From: Oscillospiraceae bacterium
GTDB taxonomy: Bacteria > Bacillota > Clostridia > Oscillospirales > Ruminococcaceae
NCBI GenBank assembly: GCA_018110925.1
Contig: JAGAZJ010000020.1
Span: 1 to 64,000 of the forward strand
DNA length: 64,000 nucleotides
Reading direction: 5' to 3'
Shown here: positions 1-8,473 of the stretch, in pieces
How the letters are laid out: every line of letters starts with the position of its first letter
How positions within the stretch are numbered: the first letter of the stretch is position 1
Translations under genes and position numbers: made by a program
Notes under the pieces: model-generated
Databases searched by the model: none
What the model was told of the DNA's origin: nothing
The model's input: the letters and a program-made list of their open reading frames with translations, nothing else

Positions 1-665
1 GTCACGATATCGCTGCCGCCGGAGGTCGTCTGTGCAAATGTGTTTATCAGTGAGTGTGCCAGCACGCAGAGCCACAGGTTACGCTTATAGTTGTATACCG
101 CAGAGAACATAAAGCAGTTCATCAGAAGCCCCAGCAGGAAGGGGAGCACCTGCACCGAGCCGATACTGCCGTCAACGCAGAAAAACAGGAAGTGCCATAT
201 GCCCCAGAAGACAAAGGTCACAAGGCAGGCCGCAGGGTAGGACAGTTTCTTCTCGACACAGGGCTGAAAGGTGTATCTCCAGCCTATCTCCTCGATGCCG
301 CCGAAGGCTATGGACTTCAAAAAGATAAACACCAGTGACACAAGCGATGCATTGAGGGAGCCACCGAAGGGCACTCCGGCAAATGACAGCGCCACAAACA
401 GCAACACAAGCAGATACCCCCCGATATCCTCTTTGATATGAAAGAAATCCTTTACGATATCCTTCATGCTCCTGCCGCCGTATCTTATCTGATACACACA
501 GCCCCAGAGCGCAGAGGAGATGCCGCCTGCTATCACAAGCGCTATGCCCGTCACCGAGCCGTAGCCGCACTCGATGCCGTTTTTCTCAAGCAGGCACACG
601 ATTGCCGCCGCAGTGATCATCTGTATAAATACGGGACAGAGATAATGCAGTATCCTTTTGTCCAT
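1..665 (-). CDS. CPBP-family intramembrane protease, cut by the window edge
   Basis: The reading frame opens at ATG 665 behind a GGAGG site and runs off the left end, so the C-terminus is missing. About 221 residues are visible, very hydrophobic, with several membrane segments. An EEIGWR motif near residue 123 matches the EExxxR signature of the CPBP (Abi/CAAX-protease-like) family, and a later WGIWHF segment supplies the family histidine. CPBP proteins are membrane metalloprotease-like enzymes; many bacterial members are of unknown substrate, some are tied to bacteriocin immunity. No bacteriocin gene is seen nearby. The family call is fairly firm; the function is open. Confidence 0.8.
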   Translation of the reverse strand, partial: MDKRILHYLCPVFIQMITAAAIVCLLEKNGIECGYGSVTGIALVIAGGISSALWGCVYQIRYGGRSMKDIVKDFFHIKEDIGGYLLVLLFVALSFAGVPFGGSLNASLVSLVFIFLKSIAFGGIEEIGWRYTFQPCVEKKLSYPAACLVTFVFWGIWHFLFFCVDGSIGSVQVLPFLLGLLMNCFMFSAVYNYKRNLWLCVLAHSLINTFAQTTSGGSDIV

Positions 666-684
666 ACGACCTCCAAAGCCCCGA

Positions 685-716
685 AAATAAAAAATGCCGA
701 GACTATTGCCTCGACA
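685..716 (-). terminator. Terminator of the tRNA operon
   Basis: A nine-pair stem (708-716 with 695-703, two G-U pairs) is followed on the minus strand by a T-rich run. It lies just after tRNA-Gly and before the CPBP start, so it closes the tRNA transcript. Confidence 0.75.
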
Positions 717-721
717 AATCG

Positions 722-797
722 TGGAGCGGATTACGAGGCTCGAACTCGCTACCTCCACCTTGGCAAGGTGGCGCTCTACCAGATGAGCTAAATCCGC
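722..797 (-). tRNA. tRNA-Gly (GCC)
   Basis: The minus strand folds into a full cloverleaf with acceptor GCGGATT/AATCCGC, anticodon GCC in a CTTGCCAAG loop, a GTTCGAGCC T-arm and an encoded CCA. It is the last of four tRNAs in one operon. Confidence 0.97.
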
Positions 798-801
798 ATA
801 T

Positions 802-877
802 TGGTGCTTCCGGACGGAATCGAACCATCGACACGGGGATTTTCAGTCCCCTGCTCTACCGACTGAGCTACAGAAGC
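802..877 (-). tRNA. tRNA-Phe (GAA)
   Basis: A minus-strand cloverleaf with acceptor GCTTCTG/CGGAAGC, anticodon GAA in a CTGAAAA loop, GGTTCGATTCC T-arm and an encoded CCA. It lies 4 bases from tRNA-Gly and 3 from tRNA-Asp, so the three are clearly co-transcribed. Confidence 0.97.
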
Positions 878-880
878 GTG

Positions 881-957
881 TGGCGACCTGGATGGGACTC
901 GAACCCACGACCTCCGCCGTGACAGGGCGGCGTTCTAACCAGCTGAACTACCAGGCC
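881..957 (-). tRNA. tRNA-Asp (GTC)
   Basis: A minus-strand cloverleaf with acceptor GGCCTGG/CCAGGTC, anticodon GTC, GGGTTCGAGTCCC T-arm and encoded CCA. Confidence 0.97.
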
Positions 958-992
958 GTATTTTTGCGGAGCCGTTATCCGACTCCGCATCA

Positions 993-1068
993 TGGTGGAA
1001 ACTATAGGGCTCGAACCTATGACCCTCTGCTTGTAAGGCAGATGCTCTCCCAGCTGAGCTAAGCTTCC
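993..1068 (-). tRNA. tRNA-Val (TAC)
   Basis: A minus-strand cloverleaf with acceptor GGAAGCT/AGTTTCC, anticodon TAC, GGTTCGAGCCC T-arm and encoded CCA. It is the promoter-proximal member of the operon. Confidence 0.97.
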
Positions 1069-1124
1069 TTGACCGACCCTGTTTCAAGAGGGTTATCATC
1101 GTGTCGTGTTCAACCGACTTGATT

Positions 1125-1153
1125 AGTTTACTACAAATCGGGTCAAATGTCAA
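1125..1153 (-). promoter_or_regulatory. Sigma-A type promoter of the tRNA operon
   Basis: On the minus strand TTGACA (1148-1153) is separated by 17 bases from TAAACT (1125-1130), about 57 bases before tRNA-Val. The -35 is a perfect consensus and the -10 is a near match. Confidence 0.8.
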
Positions 1154-1351
1154 GACCTTTTTTCAAAAATTATCTCATTTGTATGATTGCACAATCTGAG
1201 AATATATTGCGCCGAGCTTCACAAGCAAATTACACAAATGCCGCCCTATACTGTTTCGTTTCTGTGTATACACAGAGCGGAAAAGTATAAAGGCGGCACT
1301 GTGAGGGGGAACGAATATGGTTCGTTGATGGCTTATCTGATCACTGTATCA

Positions 1352-2704
1352 TCAGTTTGCGGCGGTTTCCATCTCGGGAGCAACGTCCGAGCCTGTGAGC
1401 GTTATCTCGACATCCGTATTGCCTGCCGCTCTTGCAAGAGTGAGGATCATTGTATCTCCTATCTTCTTCTTGCTCTTTATCTCGGTCAGCTCTTCCATGT
1501 TGGATATCTCCTTGCCGTCAGCGGCAACTATGACATCGCCTGCCGCTATGCCTGCGGCTTCTGCTCCGCCGGCGGGCGTTACGGACACTACCATTACTCC
1601 CTTCTCAACGGGGAGACCGTAGTATCTTGCGATCTTGTTGTTGATGTTGGAGCCTGTTATGCCGATCTGGGGCGTGGTGTTGGTGACATAGCCCTTGTTC
1701 ATCAGATCGCTTATTATAGGCATCGCATCGGTTATGGGTATAGCGAACGCCATACCCTCTATGGAGCTCTGTACGAGCTTGGAGGAAGTTATGCCCACTA
1801 CCTGACCCTGTGCATTGACCAGCGGGCCGCCGGAGTTGCCTGCGTTTATGGGGGTATCGGTCTGGATAAGGGTCATTGAAGCCGCTCCGCCTGTTGAGAG
1901 CTCAACGTCCAGCGTTCTGTTGAGACCCGATATAACGCCCTGGGATACCGAGAGGCCCATTCCGAGAGGATAGCCGATGGCAATGGCGGTGTCGCCCATT
2001 TCAAGTGCGTTTGAGTCACCAAACTCTGCCGCCTGAAGTGACAGACCCTCTGCGTTTATCTTCAGCACCGCTATGTCTGAATTCTTGTCTGCACCGACGA
2101 TCTCGGCTTCATACTCATTGCCGTCATCCTCGGAAAGAACGACCGTTACCTTTTCGGCATTCTTTGTGACGTTTCTGTAAGAACCGCCGCCGCCGAAGAA
2201 ATAGCTGAATATATCGTCATATCCGCCGCCAATCCCGTTGCCGAAGCCGTTGTTGCCCGAAACGAGCTCGGGTGTCTCTGTCTGTACGACGTGAGCATTG
2301 GTTATGATATAGCCGTCATTTGTGAGCACTATGCCCGTACCGGTACCGCCGCCCGTGCCAAACGAGGAATGTACACTTACTACCGAGGGGGACACTTTCT
2401 TGACCACCTGCTGAGTGGTGAGCGCACCCGTTGAGGGGGCTGTCGTTGAGATCAGGCTCTTGGCTGTCGTATCGGTTATATCCTGTGCGGCTGTGTTCAC
2501 TGCGGGCACCGTCTGTGAGGATTGTGTCGTCTGGACCGCCTGTGCAGGCATAAGGGTATCATGCAGGTACGCTCCGCCGAAGCCCGACGCACCGCCTACC
2601 ACTGCGACTGCAAGGAGCATGGCAACTGTTTTGCCGACCGTCTTTCCTGCGCCGCTTTTTTTCTGTTCGGGCACGTCTATGTAATTATAGTTATTCTCAT
2701 ACAT
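1352..2704 (-). CDS. htrA: HtrA/DegP-like membrane-anchored serine protease
   Basis: A 450-residue envelope quality-control protease. A short cytoplasmic N-terminus precedes one membrane anchor (about residues 24-47), a Thr/Gln-rich linker, a trypsin-like domain and a C-terminal PDZ domain (about 345-435). The catalytic triad is visible: His138 in TNAHVV, Asp210 in SDIAVLKI and Ser291 in GNSGGPL. A glycine-rich insert with aromatic residues sits around 150-175 between His and Asp. The start at 2704 follows a GGAAAGGAAAG site. It is monocistronic. HtrA family members degrade misfolded exported proteins; which paralogue of the B. subtilis set it matches cannot be told. Confidence 0.95.
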   Translation of the reverse strand: MYENNYNYIDVPEQKKSGAGKTVGKTVAMLLAVAVVGGASGFGGAYLHDTLMPAQAVQTTQSSQTVPAVNTAAQDITDTTAKSLISTTAPSTGALTTQQVVKKVSPSVVSVHSSFGTGGGTGTGIVLTNDGYIITNAHVVQTETPELVSGNNGFGNGIGGGYDDIFSYFFGGGGSYRNVTKNAEKVTVVLSEDDGNEYEAEIVGADKNSDIAVLKINAEGLSLQAAEFGDSNALEMGDTAIAIGYPLGMGLSVSQGVISGLNRTLDVELSTGGAASMTLIQTDTPINAGNSGGPLVNAQGQVVGITSSKLVQSSIEGMAFAIPITDAMPIISDLMNKGYVTNTTPQIGITGSNINNKIARYYGLPVEKGVMVVSVTPAGGAEAAGIAAGDVIVAADGKEISNMEELTEIKSKKKIGDTMILTLARAAGNTDVEITLTGSDVAPEMETAAN

Positions 2705-2907
2705 ACTGATCTTTCCTTTCCTTGCTGTCGGTTCACGGCTCCTGCCGCACGACCTCTGTTCTTTTGTTCATGCTCATATGATATACCCCCAATGTGAAAA
2801 TAACGTGATATGATACTGAAAACAATGATAAAATTGCTTGTCGGTACGCCGACAGTTCTGCGACAGGATAAGCAGGGAAGCGGCATATCCGTATATGGTC
2901 TTATAAA

Positions 2908-2925
2908 ATATACAATCCGTATAAT
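2908..2925. repeat. Dispersed palindrome, copy 1 (ATATAC-N5-GTATAAT)
   Basis: The arms ATATAC and GTATAAT flank a five-base spacer AATCC. The same layout recurs at 15728, 29349, 29410 and 46390. Confidence 0.55.
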
Positions 2926-2991
2926 CATTGCCCATCCATTTTTACAATGATTAAAATGAGATTAGAATATGATTATATTATGCTAAAGCCC

Positions 2992-3020
2992 TTGATTTCA
3001 CGGGACTTTTATTATATTAT
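2992..3020 (+). promoter_or_regulatory. Promoter of the three-paralogue cassette
   Basis: TTGATT (2992-2997), a 17-base spacer and TATTAT (3015-3020), ending 45 bases before the first gene. It fits a sigma-A promoter. Confidence 0.65.
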
Positions 3021-3065
3021 CATAATATCAACAAAAAACGATTTGCGCAAGCAGAGGTAAAACAA

Positions 3066-3689
3066 ATGAAAAGTGACCCGAAAGTTCTGATACCCGCCAT
3101 TCCTTTCATGATAGCGCTGTTTATGCTGTACAGACAGATGAACGCCAAGGCGGCGGATGATTTCAACAGAAAGATATCAACGGAAGAGCCTGCACCCCCT
3201 GCCGCCAATATGCATATCCATGCCGGGGACAAGGGCAATATAACAAAGACCTACCACAACAAAGGCACTGTGACCTATTCTGTAGATATCGATTCATCAG
3301 AGGGATATATTTATCTGTATGACAAACACGGCAGGGTAAAGGATTCCGTGCATTACACCGCAAAGGATATGCCCGTGAACCGCTCTGCGGAAGTCCCGAA
3401 AGGGGAGACCTCCCTCGAAGTCACAAGAACGCCCGCATCCACAGGCACCGGCGAGGGATATGCCGAAATGACATTCAGACCCGACAGCGGCGCTGTTTCC
3501 GGAAAGCTTGCGGCACTGGGCTTTATAGTCTGCATTCTGGGCGCAGTCGCCGTGCTGTTCATACCGAAAAAAGGCAGAGGCTTCGGCAGAGCTTCGGGGC
3601 GCATCTTTATGAAAGACGGTCTGGTGAATGAGGAATTCACCTCTCCGGCAGAGGATATCGCAAATTTCAACGACAGATTTGGTCACTGA
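3066..3689 (+). CDS. Membrane-anchored protein, first of three tandem paralogues
   Basis: 207 residues of unknown function. One membrane segment lies near the N-terminus (about residues 8-22) and a second at about 147-165, with an extracellular-type domain between and a basic stretch followed by a polar tail. The middle domain (about 60-140) shares with the next two proteins a pattern of DSS[ED]GYIY, a D..HYT step, MP...R and a final V.[KG]G...V.[VI]TR segment, suggesting a small beta-sandwich. No known family was recognised with confidence. It has its own promoter and is followed after 13 bases by the second paralogue. Confidence 0.8.
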   Translation: MKSDPKVLIPAIPFMIALFMLYRQMNAKAADDFNRKISTEEPAPPAANMHIHAGDKGNITKTYHNKGTVTYSVDIDSSEGYIYLYDKHGRVKDSVHYTAKDMPVNRSAEVPKGETSLEVTRTPASTGTGEGYAEMTFRPDSGAVSGKLAALGFIVCILGAVAVLFIPKKGRGFGRASGRIFMKDGLVNEEFTSPAEDIANFNDRFGH

Positions 3690-3702
3690 CCGGGAGAAGA
3701 AC

Positions 3703-4272
3703 ATGAAAACACGCATCATATTCGCATTTATCGCAGCATTCGCACTGTCCGTCATATTCTCCGCAGGATGCCTTGCAAGCACCATAAAAAAGGAACTGAA
3801 CGTTCCCAAGGGAGGCTGGCAGAGCATTTCCGTGGAGATATCAGAGCAGGGCGATCTTACCTATGACATAACGATAGATTCATCCGACGGCTATATCTAT
3901 GTATACAACGCAAAGGGCGACACCATAGACACCCTGCATTACACAGGCGCATCAATGCCCGCTCACAGATACATCCCCGTCAGCAAGGGGCGCTATACCG
4001 TTGAGATAACACGCTCGGCGGACTCAACGGGCAGCGGCGACATGACCGCATCGCTCAAATGCAGCGCTTCAAAGAGCTCGTCGGACGACAGCGGTATGCT
4101 GGGTCTTATGTTTCTTTTTGTACTGCTTGCGGTGCTGACAGGCGGTTACAGATACAGACGCCGGAGTGGTATACTCGGTCTGCTGTTCGGCAGACGCCGA
4201 TACGGCGGCGGCCGTGTAAACAACGTGATGCTGTTCCGTGATGACTTTGACGATGACAACCGTTGGTTCTGA
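3703..4272 (+). CDS. Signal-peptide, single-domain membrane protein, second tandem paralogue
   Basis: 189 residues from ATG 3703, chosen because GGGAGAAG stands just upstream and a clear signal peptide follows (cleavage near residues 23-25). The shared domain spans about residues 30-120. A second membrane segment (about 135-152) is followed by an Arg/Gly-rich tail ending in acidic and aromatic residues. The layout signal peptide, domain, anchor, basic tail suggests a cell-surface protein held in the membrane. It is closest to the first paralogue in the GYIY and MP.HRY motifs. Function unknown. Confidence 0.8.
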   Translation: MKTRIIFAFIAAFALSVIFSAGCLASTIKKELNVPKGGWQSISVEISEQGDLTYDITIDSSDGYIYVYNAKGDTIDTLHYTGASMPAHRYIPVSKGRYTVEITRSADSTGSGDMTASLKCSASKSSSDDSGMLGLMFLFVLLAVLTGGYRYRRRSGILGLLFGRRRYGGGRVNNVMLFRDDFDDDNRWF

Positions 4273-4282
4273 GAGGAAAAAA

Positions 4283-4825
4283 ATGAAAACAATTATCATT
4301 TCACTTATTATCGCATTTGTGACAATTATTTCGATATCCGTTCCGTGTTTTGCAAAGACGGTACGGTCGGAACAGGCCTTGGACGTATCCGACGGCAGCG
4401 CTGAATTCACAATGGAAATATCTGACACGGGTGCGCTGAAATACGATTTCACGACCGACATTCCCGAGGGAGATATCATTGTTCTCAACCCCGAGGGCAG
4501 GCCTGCCGATCAGGTGCATTTCACATCGGCGGATATGCCCGTACACAGATATGTACCCGTGAGCGGCGGCACATACACCATCAAAGTGACAAGGTCGGAC
4601 ACACCCGAAAGGAACTCTGCGATAACAGGGTACTCTTCATTTTCACTTGAATATGAACCCGATACCGAAAGGCTGTTCATATTTGACCTTGTGGACTCAG
4701 TAAAGGCGATCATCATCACCATAACAGGTGCGATATTCTCGGTGATCATATTCCTTGCACGTCTGCGTATTTTCCCCCGCCGCTTTCACAGCACTCCCAT
4801 GAGATATTACAGCAGGCGTGACTGA
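4283..4825 (+). CDS. Signal-peptide, single-domain membrane protein, third tandem paralogue
   Basis: 180 residues from ATG 4283 behind GAGAGGAAAA, only 10 bases after the previous stop. It carries a signal peptide, the shared domain (about residues 30-125, with GDIIVLN, VHFT and DMPVHRYVPV), a membrane anchor (about 140-162) and a short basic tail. The glycine-tyrosine motif is less conserved than in the first two copies. The three genes clearly arose by tandem duplication and are co-transcribed up to a strong terminator. Function unknown. Confidence 0.8.
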   Translation: MKTIIISLIIAFVTIISISVPCFAKTVRSEQALDVSDGSAEFTMEISDTGALKYDFTTDIPEGDIIVLNPEGRPADQVHFTSADMPVHRYVPVSGGTYTIKVTRSDTPERNSAITGYSSFSLEYEPDTERLFIFDLVDSVKAIIITITGAIFSVIIFLARLRIFPRRFHSTPMRYYSRRD

Positions 4826-4863
4826 CGACGGGCTGTCGATAAGACAGATGCCCATAAAAAGTC

Positions 4864-4907
4864 ATGCTCCGAAGTGCTTTTAAAATGCTTCGGAGCATTG
4901 TGTTTCT
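4864..4907 (+). terminator. Terminator of the paralogue cassette
   Basis: A perfect 11-pair stem (4864-4874 with 4888-4898) with a T/G-rich tail ends the three-gene transcript. Confidence 0.8.
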
Positions 4908-4924
4908 GACAGTTGTATATGTCA

Positions 4925-5285
4925 TCATCCCGATACAGAAAGTTTAAATCAGACTTATGCTTTTTTAAATCAACTATCATTCTCTTTTCGTGATCTGTAA
5001 GAGAATGTAAATGGCCTCTGCCTTTAAGAAGATATACCGGACAATGGTCAATGATATGTTAGCTCTCGGTATCACTATTTTTGCCGGATGACCGATAGTG
5101 TCCACAGCGCAGACACAAAAATCCTTCATCAGAAAGTCACATGAAAGAAGAGTATATGCCGTTGTCGGGTTACAGCCGTGAAACAGCAGAATCGGTATAC
5201 CATCGGGTTTTCCCGTCTTGACAAGATGCGTCCTGTCAAAGCGTGTATCTATCTGCGACCGTACCGCACCCTCTGTAACCGACCT
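4925..5285 (-). pseudogene. Decayed alpha/beta-hydrolase remnant
   Basis: Read on the minus strand, a stretch from about 5270 to 5055 encodes a hydrolase-like N-terminal half, including an IPILLFHG oxyanion-hole strand and an AVDTIGHP segment. After a gap and a frame change, about 5036-4930 reads LLKGRGHLHSLTDHEKRMIV, typical of the catalytic-His end of the same fold. The nucleophile elbow (GxSxG) between them is missing and there is no start codon. This is a gene lost by internal deletion and frameshift. It explains most of the 668-base gap between the cassette and mreB. The family call rests on motif recognition by eye. Confidence 0.7.
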
Positions 5286-5432
5286 TCATATAAAGATAAT
5301 ATCCTTGATTTTCCTTCCAAAGATCTGTAAAAAGACACATAACACCTCCGCCGACTTACGGTTTGTTGCGGTATATATCACAGTATTTAAGCGCCGCCAA
5401 TAAATTTCACACAAATTTCCCACAGCGGTGTA

Positions 5433-5461
5433 TTGACAACAGGGGGTATTCAGTTTATAAT
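5433..5461 (+). promoter_or_regulatory. Consensus promoter of mreB
   Basis: TTGACA (5433-5438), exactly 17 bases, TATAAT (5456-5461): both hexamers perfect. It lies 32 bases before the mreB start. Confidence 0.9.
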
Positions 5462-5493
5462 TAAATGGAATTATGTAAAAAAGCGGAGACGTT

Positions 5494-6516
5494 ATGGATA
5501 TAGGTATAGACCTCGGCACTGCCAATATAATGATAACAATGGGCGACAGGGGCATAGTATTCTATGAGCCCTCGGTGGTCGCCTTCAATAAGCGCACGGA
5601 TGAGATAGCCGCAGTAGGTATGGAGGCTTACCGCATGATCGGCAAGACCCCCGATTATATCGCTGTGATACGCCCCCTGAGCGACGGTGTTATCTCTGAC
5701 TATGATATGGCGGATACTCTTATCAAGGAGTGTCTGCGCCGTGTCACCGGCAGACAGATGATAATGCCGAGGATAATAATATGCGTTCCCTCTCTCGCCA
5801 CCGATGTGGAGAGCCGTGCGGTCATAGACGCCGCAAGAGAGACAGGCGCACAAAAGGTATATCTGATAGAAGAGCCCGTTGCCGCGCTTCTTGGCGCAGG
5901 TGTGGACATATCAAAGCCCCGCGGCAGCATGGTCGTGGATATAGGCGGCGGCACCACCGACATCGCTGTTCTGTCAATGAACGGCATAGTCGTAAAGAAC
6001 TCCATAAAGCTGGGCGGCAACAAGATAGACCAGGCGATAATGCGCTATGTGTCAAACCGCTACCGCATACTCATAGGGGAGCGTATGGCGGAGAACGCAA
6101 AGATAACGCTGTCCGAAGTGTGCAGTCCCAACGGCAGCAGAAAAATGGTGGTAAAGGGACGTGACATGGTATCGGGTCTGCCCGCAAAGGTGGAGCTCAC
6201 GGATTACGATGTCTACAAGGCCGTGATAGACCTTATAAACGAGCTTCTCGAGGCTGTGCGCGCCTTGCTTGAAATCACTCCTCCAGAACTCGCGGGAGAT
6301 ATATACACAGACGGGATATTCCTCACGGGCGGCGGTGCGCTCATAGGCGGCCTTGACAGGCTCATGGAAAAGGAGCTGAGGGTCAGGACCATAGTGGCAG
6401 AAGACCCCATAAGATGCGTCGCAAGGGGCACAGGCCTTGCATTCAAGCATATCGACACCCTGCGCAACGGATTTGAGAGGATAGCCAACTACGGCTATGC
6501 CGACAAAAAAGGATGA
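5494..6516 (+). CDS. mreB: MreB/Mbl-like rod-shape actin homologue
   Basis: 340 residues with the actin-fold phosphate loops DIGIDLGTAN at the N-terminus and VVDIGGGTTDIAVLS near residue 150, an IEEPVAALLGAG motif near 127 and a TGGGALIGGLDRL adenosine loop near residue 271. MreB-type filaments under the membrane direct elongation of the cell wall. It lacks mreC and mreD neighbours, so it is more likely a second MreB/Mbl-type paralogue than the main morphogenetic operon. It is followed after 4 bases by a CBS-domain gene. Confidence 0.92.
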   Translation: MDIGIDLGTANIMITMGDRGIVFYEPSVVAFNKRTDEIAAVGMEAYRMIGKTPDYIAVIRPLSDGVISDYDMADTLIKECLRRVTGRQMIMPRIIICVPSLATDVESRAVIDAARETGAQKVYLIEEPVAALLGAGVDISKPRGSMVVDIGGGTTDIAVLSMNGIVVKNSIKLGGNKIDQAIMRYVSNRYRILIGERMAENAKITLSEVCSPNGSRKMVVKGRDMVSGLPAKVELTDYDVYKAVIDLINELLEAVRALLEITPPELAGDIYTDGIFLTGGGALIGGLDRLMEKELRVRTIVAEDPIRCVARGTGLAFKHIDTLRNGFERIANYGYADKKG

Positions 6517-6520
6517 TCAT

Positions 6521-6946
6521 ATGAACACTGCAATGCTTTTGAAGCCCAAGTCGCAGGTCTCATATCTCTACGGTGATATGTCTGCGGGCGAAGGGCTTAG
6601 GAGCTTTATAAAGACGGGATTTACCGCAGTCCCCGTGATAGACCGTGAGGGGCTTTATCTCGGCGTTGTCAGCGAGAGAGACTTTCTCTACCGCATACTC
6701 GACGACGGCAGTATACTCTCGCTTGAAAGCGATCAGCTCAATGTAGCGGATCTTGCCTCGGTCACAAGGTTCGTATCGGCACAGATAGATGCAGACCCCC
6801 GTGCTCTGCTCGAAAAGATAATATCCCAGAACTTTATCCCCATAGTTGACAGCAGAGGAATGTTCTCGGGCATAGTCACAAGACAGGATATCATAATCGC
6901 CATGAAAAAGGAATACGGCGTTGATGACGGGAGCGTGACGCCTTGA
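6521..6946 (+). CDS. Tandem CBS-domain protein
   Basis: 141 residues from ATG 6521, chosen for the AAAGGATG site and because it clears the mreB stop. Two CBS modules are visible: residues about 8-60, with FTAVPVIDREGLYLGVVSERD, and about 80-135, with FIPIVDSRGMFSGIVTRQD. Paired CBS domains bind adenine nucleotides and act as energy or ligand sensors. It overlaps the downstream exonuclease gene, so both are in the mreB operon. Its partner is not known. Confidence 0.85.
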   Translation: MNTAMLLKPKSQVSYLYGDMSAGEGLRSFIKTGFTAVPVIDREGLYLGVVSERDFLYRILDDGSILSLESDQLNVADLASVTRFVSAQIDADPRALLEKIISQNFIPIVDSRGMFSGIVTRQDIIIAMKKEYGVDDGSVTP

Positions 6947-7854
6947 ATCCTGTGATACTTGACCTGGAATGGAACCAGCCCATGAGCCGTGACAAGACCG
7001 TGACCGAGCCCGTTGTGCTGAACGGCGAGATAATCAGGATCGGTGCGGTGAGATTCAGCGAGGATATGGAGATACTTGACACATTCTCCATATGTGTAAG
7101 ACCTAAGTTCTACAAGAAGATACACTTTGCCGTGGGCAGAGTAACGGGGCTTGAGAGCTCGTCGCTCACCTACGGTCAGCCATTCCCGGCGGCGTTTGAC
7201 AAGTTCATGAAATTCTGCGGCGATGACCCCTGCATACTGGTATGGGGCACCGAGGACGAAAGGGTACTGCGTACCAATCTTGCGGTCCACGGCATAGATG
7301 ACACGGTTCTGAAGCGCTTCATCGACATACAGGTGATATTCGCGCGCCGTGTTACAAAGGATAACCGACAGTACGGCGTGAGTGCGGCGATAGAGCATTA
7401 CGGTCTGCCCCTGGATCTGAAAGCGCACGATGCGCTCAATGATGCGATATACACCTATCGCATCGCAAAGCAGATGCAGGTGATGCAGTATATCCCCGAT
7501 GAGTACGAAAAGATACTGACGGAGATTGAGGAAGAAAAGCGTTTGCAGAGAGAACTGCGCTTTTACCGCACATTCCCCGGTATCGAGAGCATACAGGCAG
7601 GCATGAAGGACAGAAAGATAACCCTCTGCCGCTGCCCCGAATGCAAGGGGCGCATGACCCGCACCAAATTCACGTTCATAAGCGAGAAAAAAGCCATCGC
7701 CTACGCAAAGTGCGATGACGACGGAGAATATCTTGTGACGCTGAAATTCTCGCTCTGCCCCGACGGAAAATACGATGTGACGAGAAGCTTCACCATACCC
7801 TCGGCACAGCAGCGTGACGAATACGACAGACAGATAGCTGTCAGCGGACAATAA
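6943..7854 (+). CDS. DEDDh-family 3'-5' exonuclease (KapD/ERI1-like)
   Basis: 303 residues starting at TTG 6943, which overlaps the previous stop and follows GGGAG at nine bases. This start is needed to keep the first exonuclease motif, ILDLEWNQ, which supplies the catalytic Asp and Glu near residue 7. A VWGTEDERVL segment and a HDALNDAIYTYRI motif provide the later His and Asp residues of a DEDDh nuclease. The C-terminal third has a CRCPECKGRM/AKC cysteine pattern that may bind zinc. The family acts on RNA or DNA 3' ends; the substrate here is unknown. Confidence 0.85.
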   Translation: MNPVILDLEWNQPMSRDKTVTEPVVLNGEIIRIGAVRFSEDMEILDTFSICVRPKFYKKIHFAVGRVTGLESSSLTYGQPFPAAFDKFMKFCGDDPCILVWGTEDERVLRTNLAVHGIDDTVLKRFIDIQVIFARRVTKDNRQYGVSAAIEHYGLPLDLKAHDALNDAIYTYRIAKQMQVMQYIPDEYEKILTEIEEEKRLQRELRFYRTFPGIESIQAGMKDRKITLCRCPECKGRMTRTKFTFISEKKAIAYAKCDDDGEYLVTLKFSLCPDGKYDVTRSFTIPSAQQRDEYDRQIAVSGQ

Positions 7855-7868
7855 ACGATAACACAGAA

Positions 7869-7911
7869 AAACACCTGAAACGCCGACAAAACGTTTCAGG
7901 TGTTTCTTATT
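7869..7911. terminator. Bidirectional terminator
   Basis: A perfect 14-pair stem (7869-7882 with 7892-7905) with T-rich sequence after it sits between two convergent operons. Confidence 0.9.
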
Positions 7912-8473
7912 TTTCAACAGGCTCGGCGAACACGGGAGCTTCCTCGGCACGGGGCTTGACAGGCGGTTCTTCTTCCTTTTCCTGTTCCTGCGGCTGTCCC
8001 TTGTCCGATGTGCCTATGAACATACCGATAAGAAACAGTATCAGACATCCCGTGGAGAATATCACCGCCGCCGCAACGGGTGACAGCTTGCCCAGAGGCG
8101 TTGCGAACAGCGCATCTATGCCCAGCAGTTTGGAATATTCGCCCGCCATATAGACAATGACATTGAACTTTCTGGGGTCGGTGACGCTGTCGGAATAATC
8201 CGCTATCAGAAGCGGCACCACCCAGTATGCGGCTGTGAACACCGCAAAGCTGACTCTTTTGAGCAGGCCGTTTGCAAATGATGCATACGCCCACAGAAGT
8301 ATCATAACTATAACGGCAAGGTGTATCAGAAAATCCATTACCTTCATCGGCATATAGAATTCAAACTGCCAGAAGCTGCACGTCAGTGCCGACATTGCAC
8401 AGACCGCCGCTGTGCCCGCAACGGAGAACTTTTTCTCACGCCCGGCAATTTTATCCAGAAATTTACGGATCAC
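7907..8473 (-). CDS. Small multi-pass membrane protein of unknown function
   Basis: 188 residues from GTG 8473, which overlaps the queH stop as GTGA and has AGAGGTG upstream. Upstream in-frame codons fall inside queH and are less likely. Four to five hydrophobic segments span about residues 15-150, followed by a cytoplasmic Glu/Pro/Lys-rich tail. No family was recognised. Overlap with queH indicates co-translation, though that says little about function. Confidence 0.75.
   Translation of the reverse strand: MIRKFLDKIAGREKKFSVAGTAAVCAMSALTCSFWQFEFYMPMKVMDFLIHLAVIVMILLWAYASFANGLLKRVSFAVFTAAYWVVPLLIADYSDSVTDPRKFNVIVYMAGEYSKLLGIDALFATPLGKLSPVAAAVIFSTGCLILFLIGMFIGTSDKGQPQEQEKEEEPPVKPRAEEAPVFAEPVEK

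Larger units (their letters stand above)
2705..3065. other. Divergent intergenic region between htrA and the paralogue cassette
   Basis: A 361-base AT-rich gap with no convincing gene. It holds the plus-strand promoter at 2992-3020 and one copy of a dispersed palindrome (2908-2925). No clear htrA promoter was found. Confidence 0.6.

Noticed and set aside
1187-1879. A 230-codon plus-strand frame opposite htrA
   Set aside because: It is Cys/Tyr/Gly-rich shadow sequence of the protease gene on the other strand.
6733-7950. A 405-codon minus-strand frame across the CBS and exonuclease genes
   Set aside because: It opposes two well-supported genes and shows a low-quality, Arg/His/Tyr-rich composition with no motifs.
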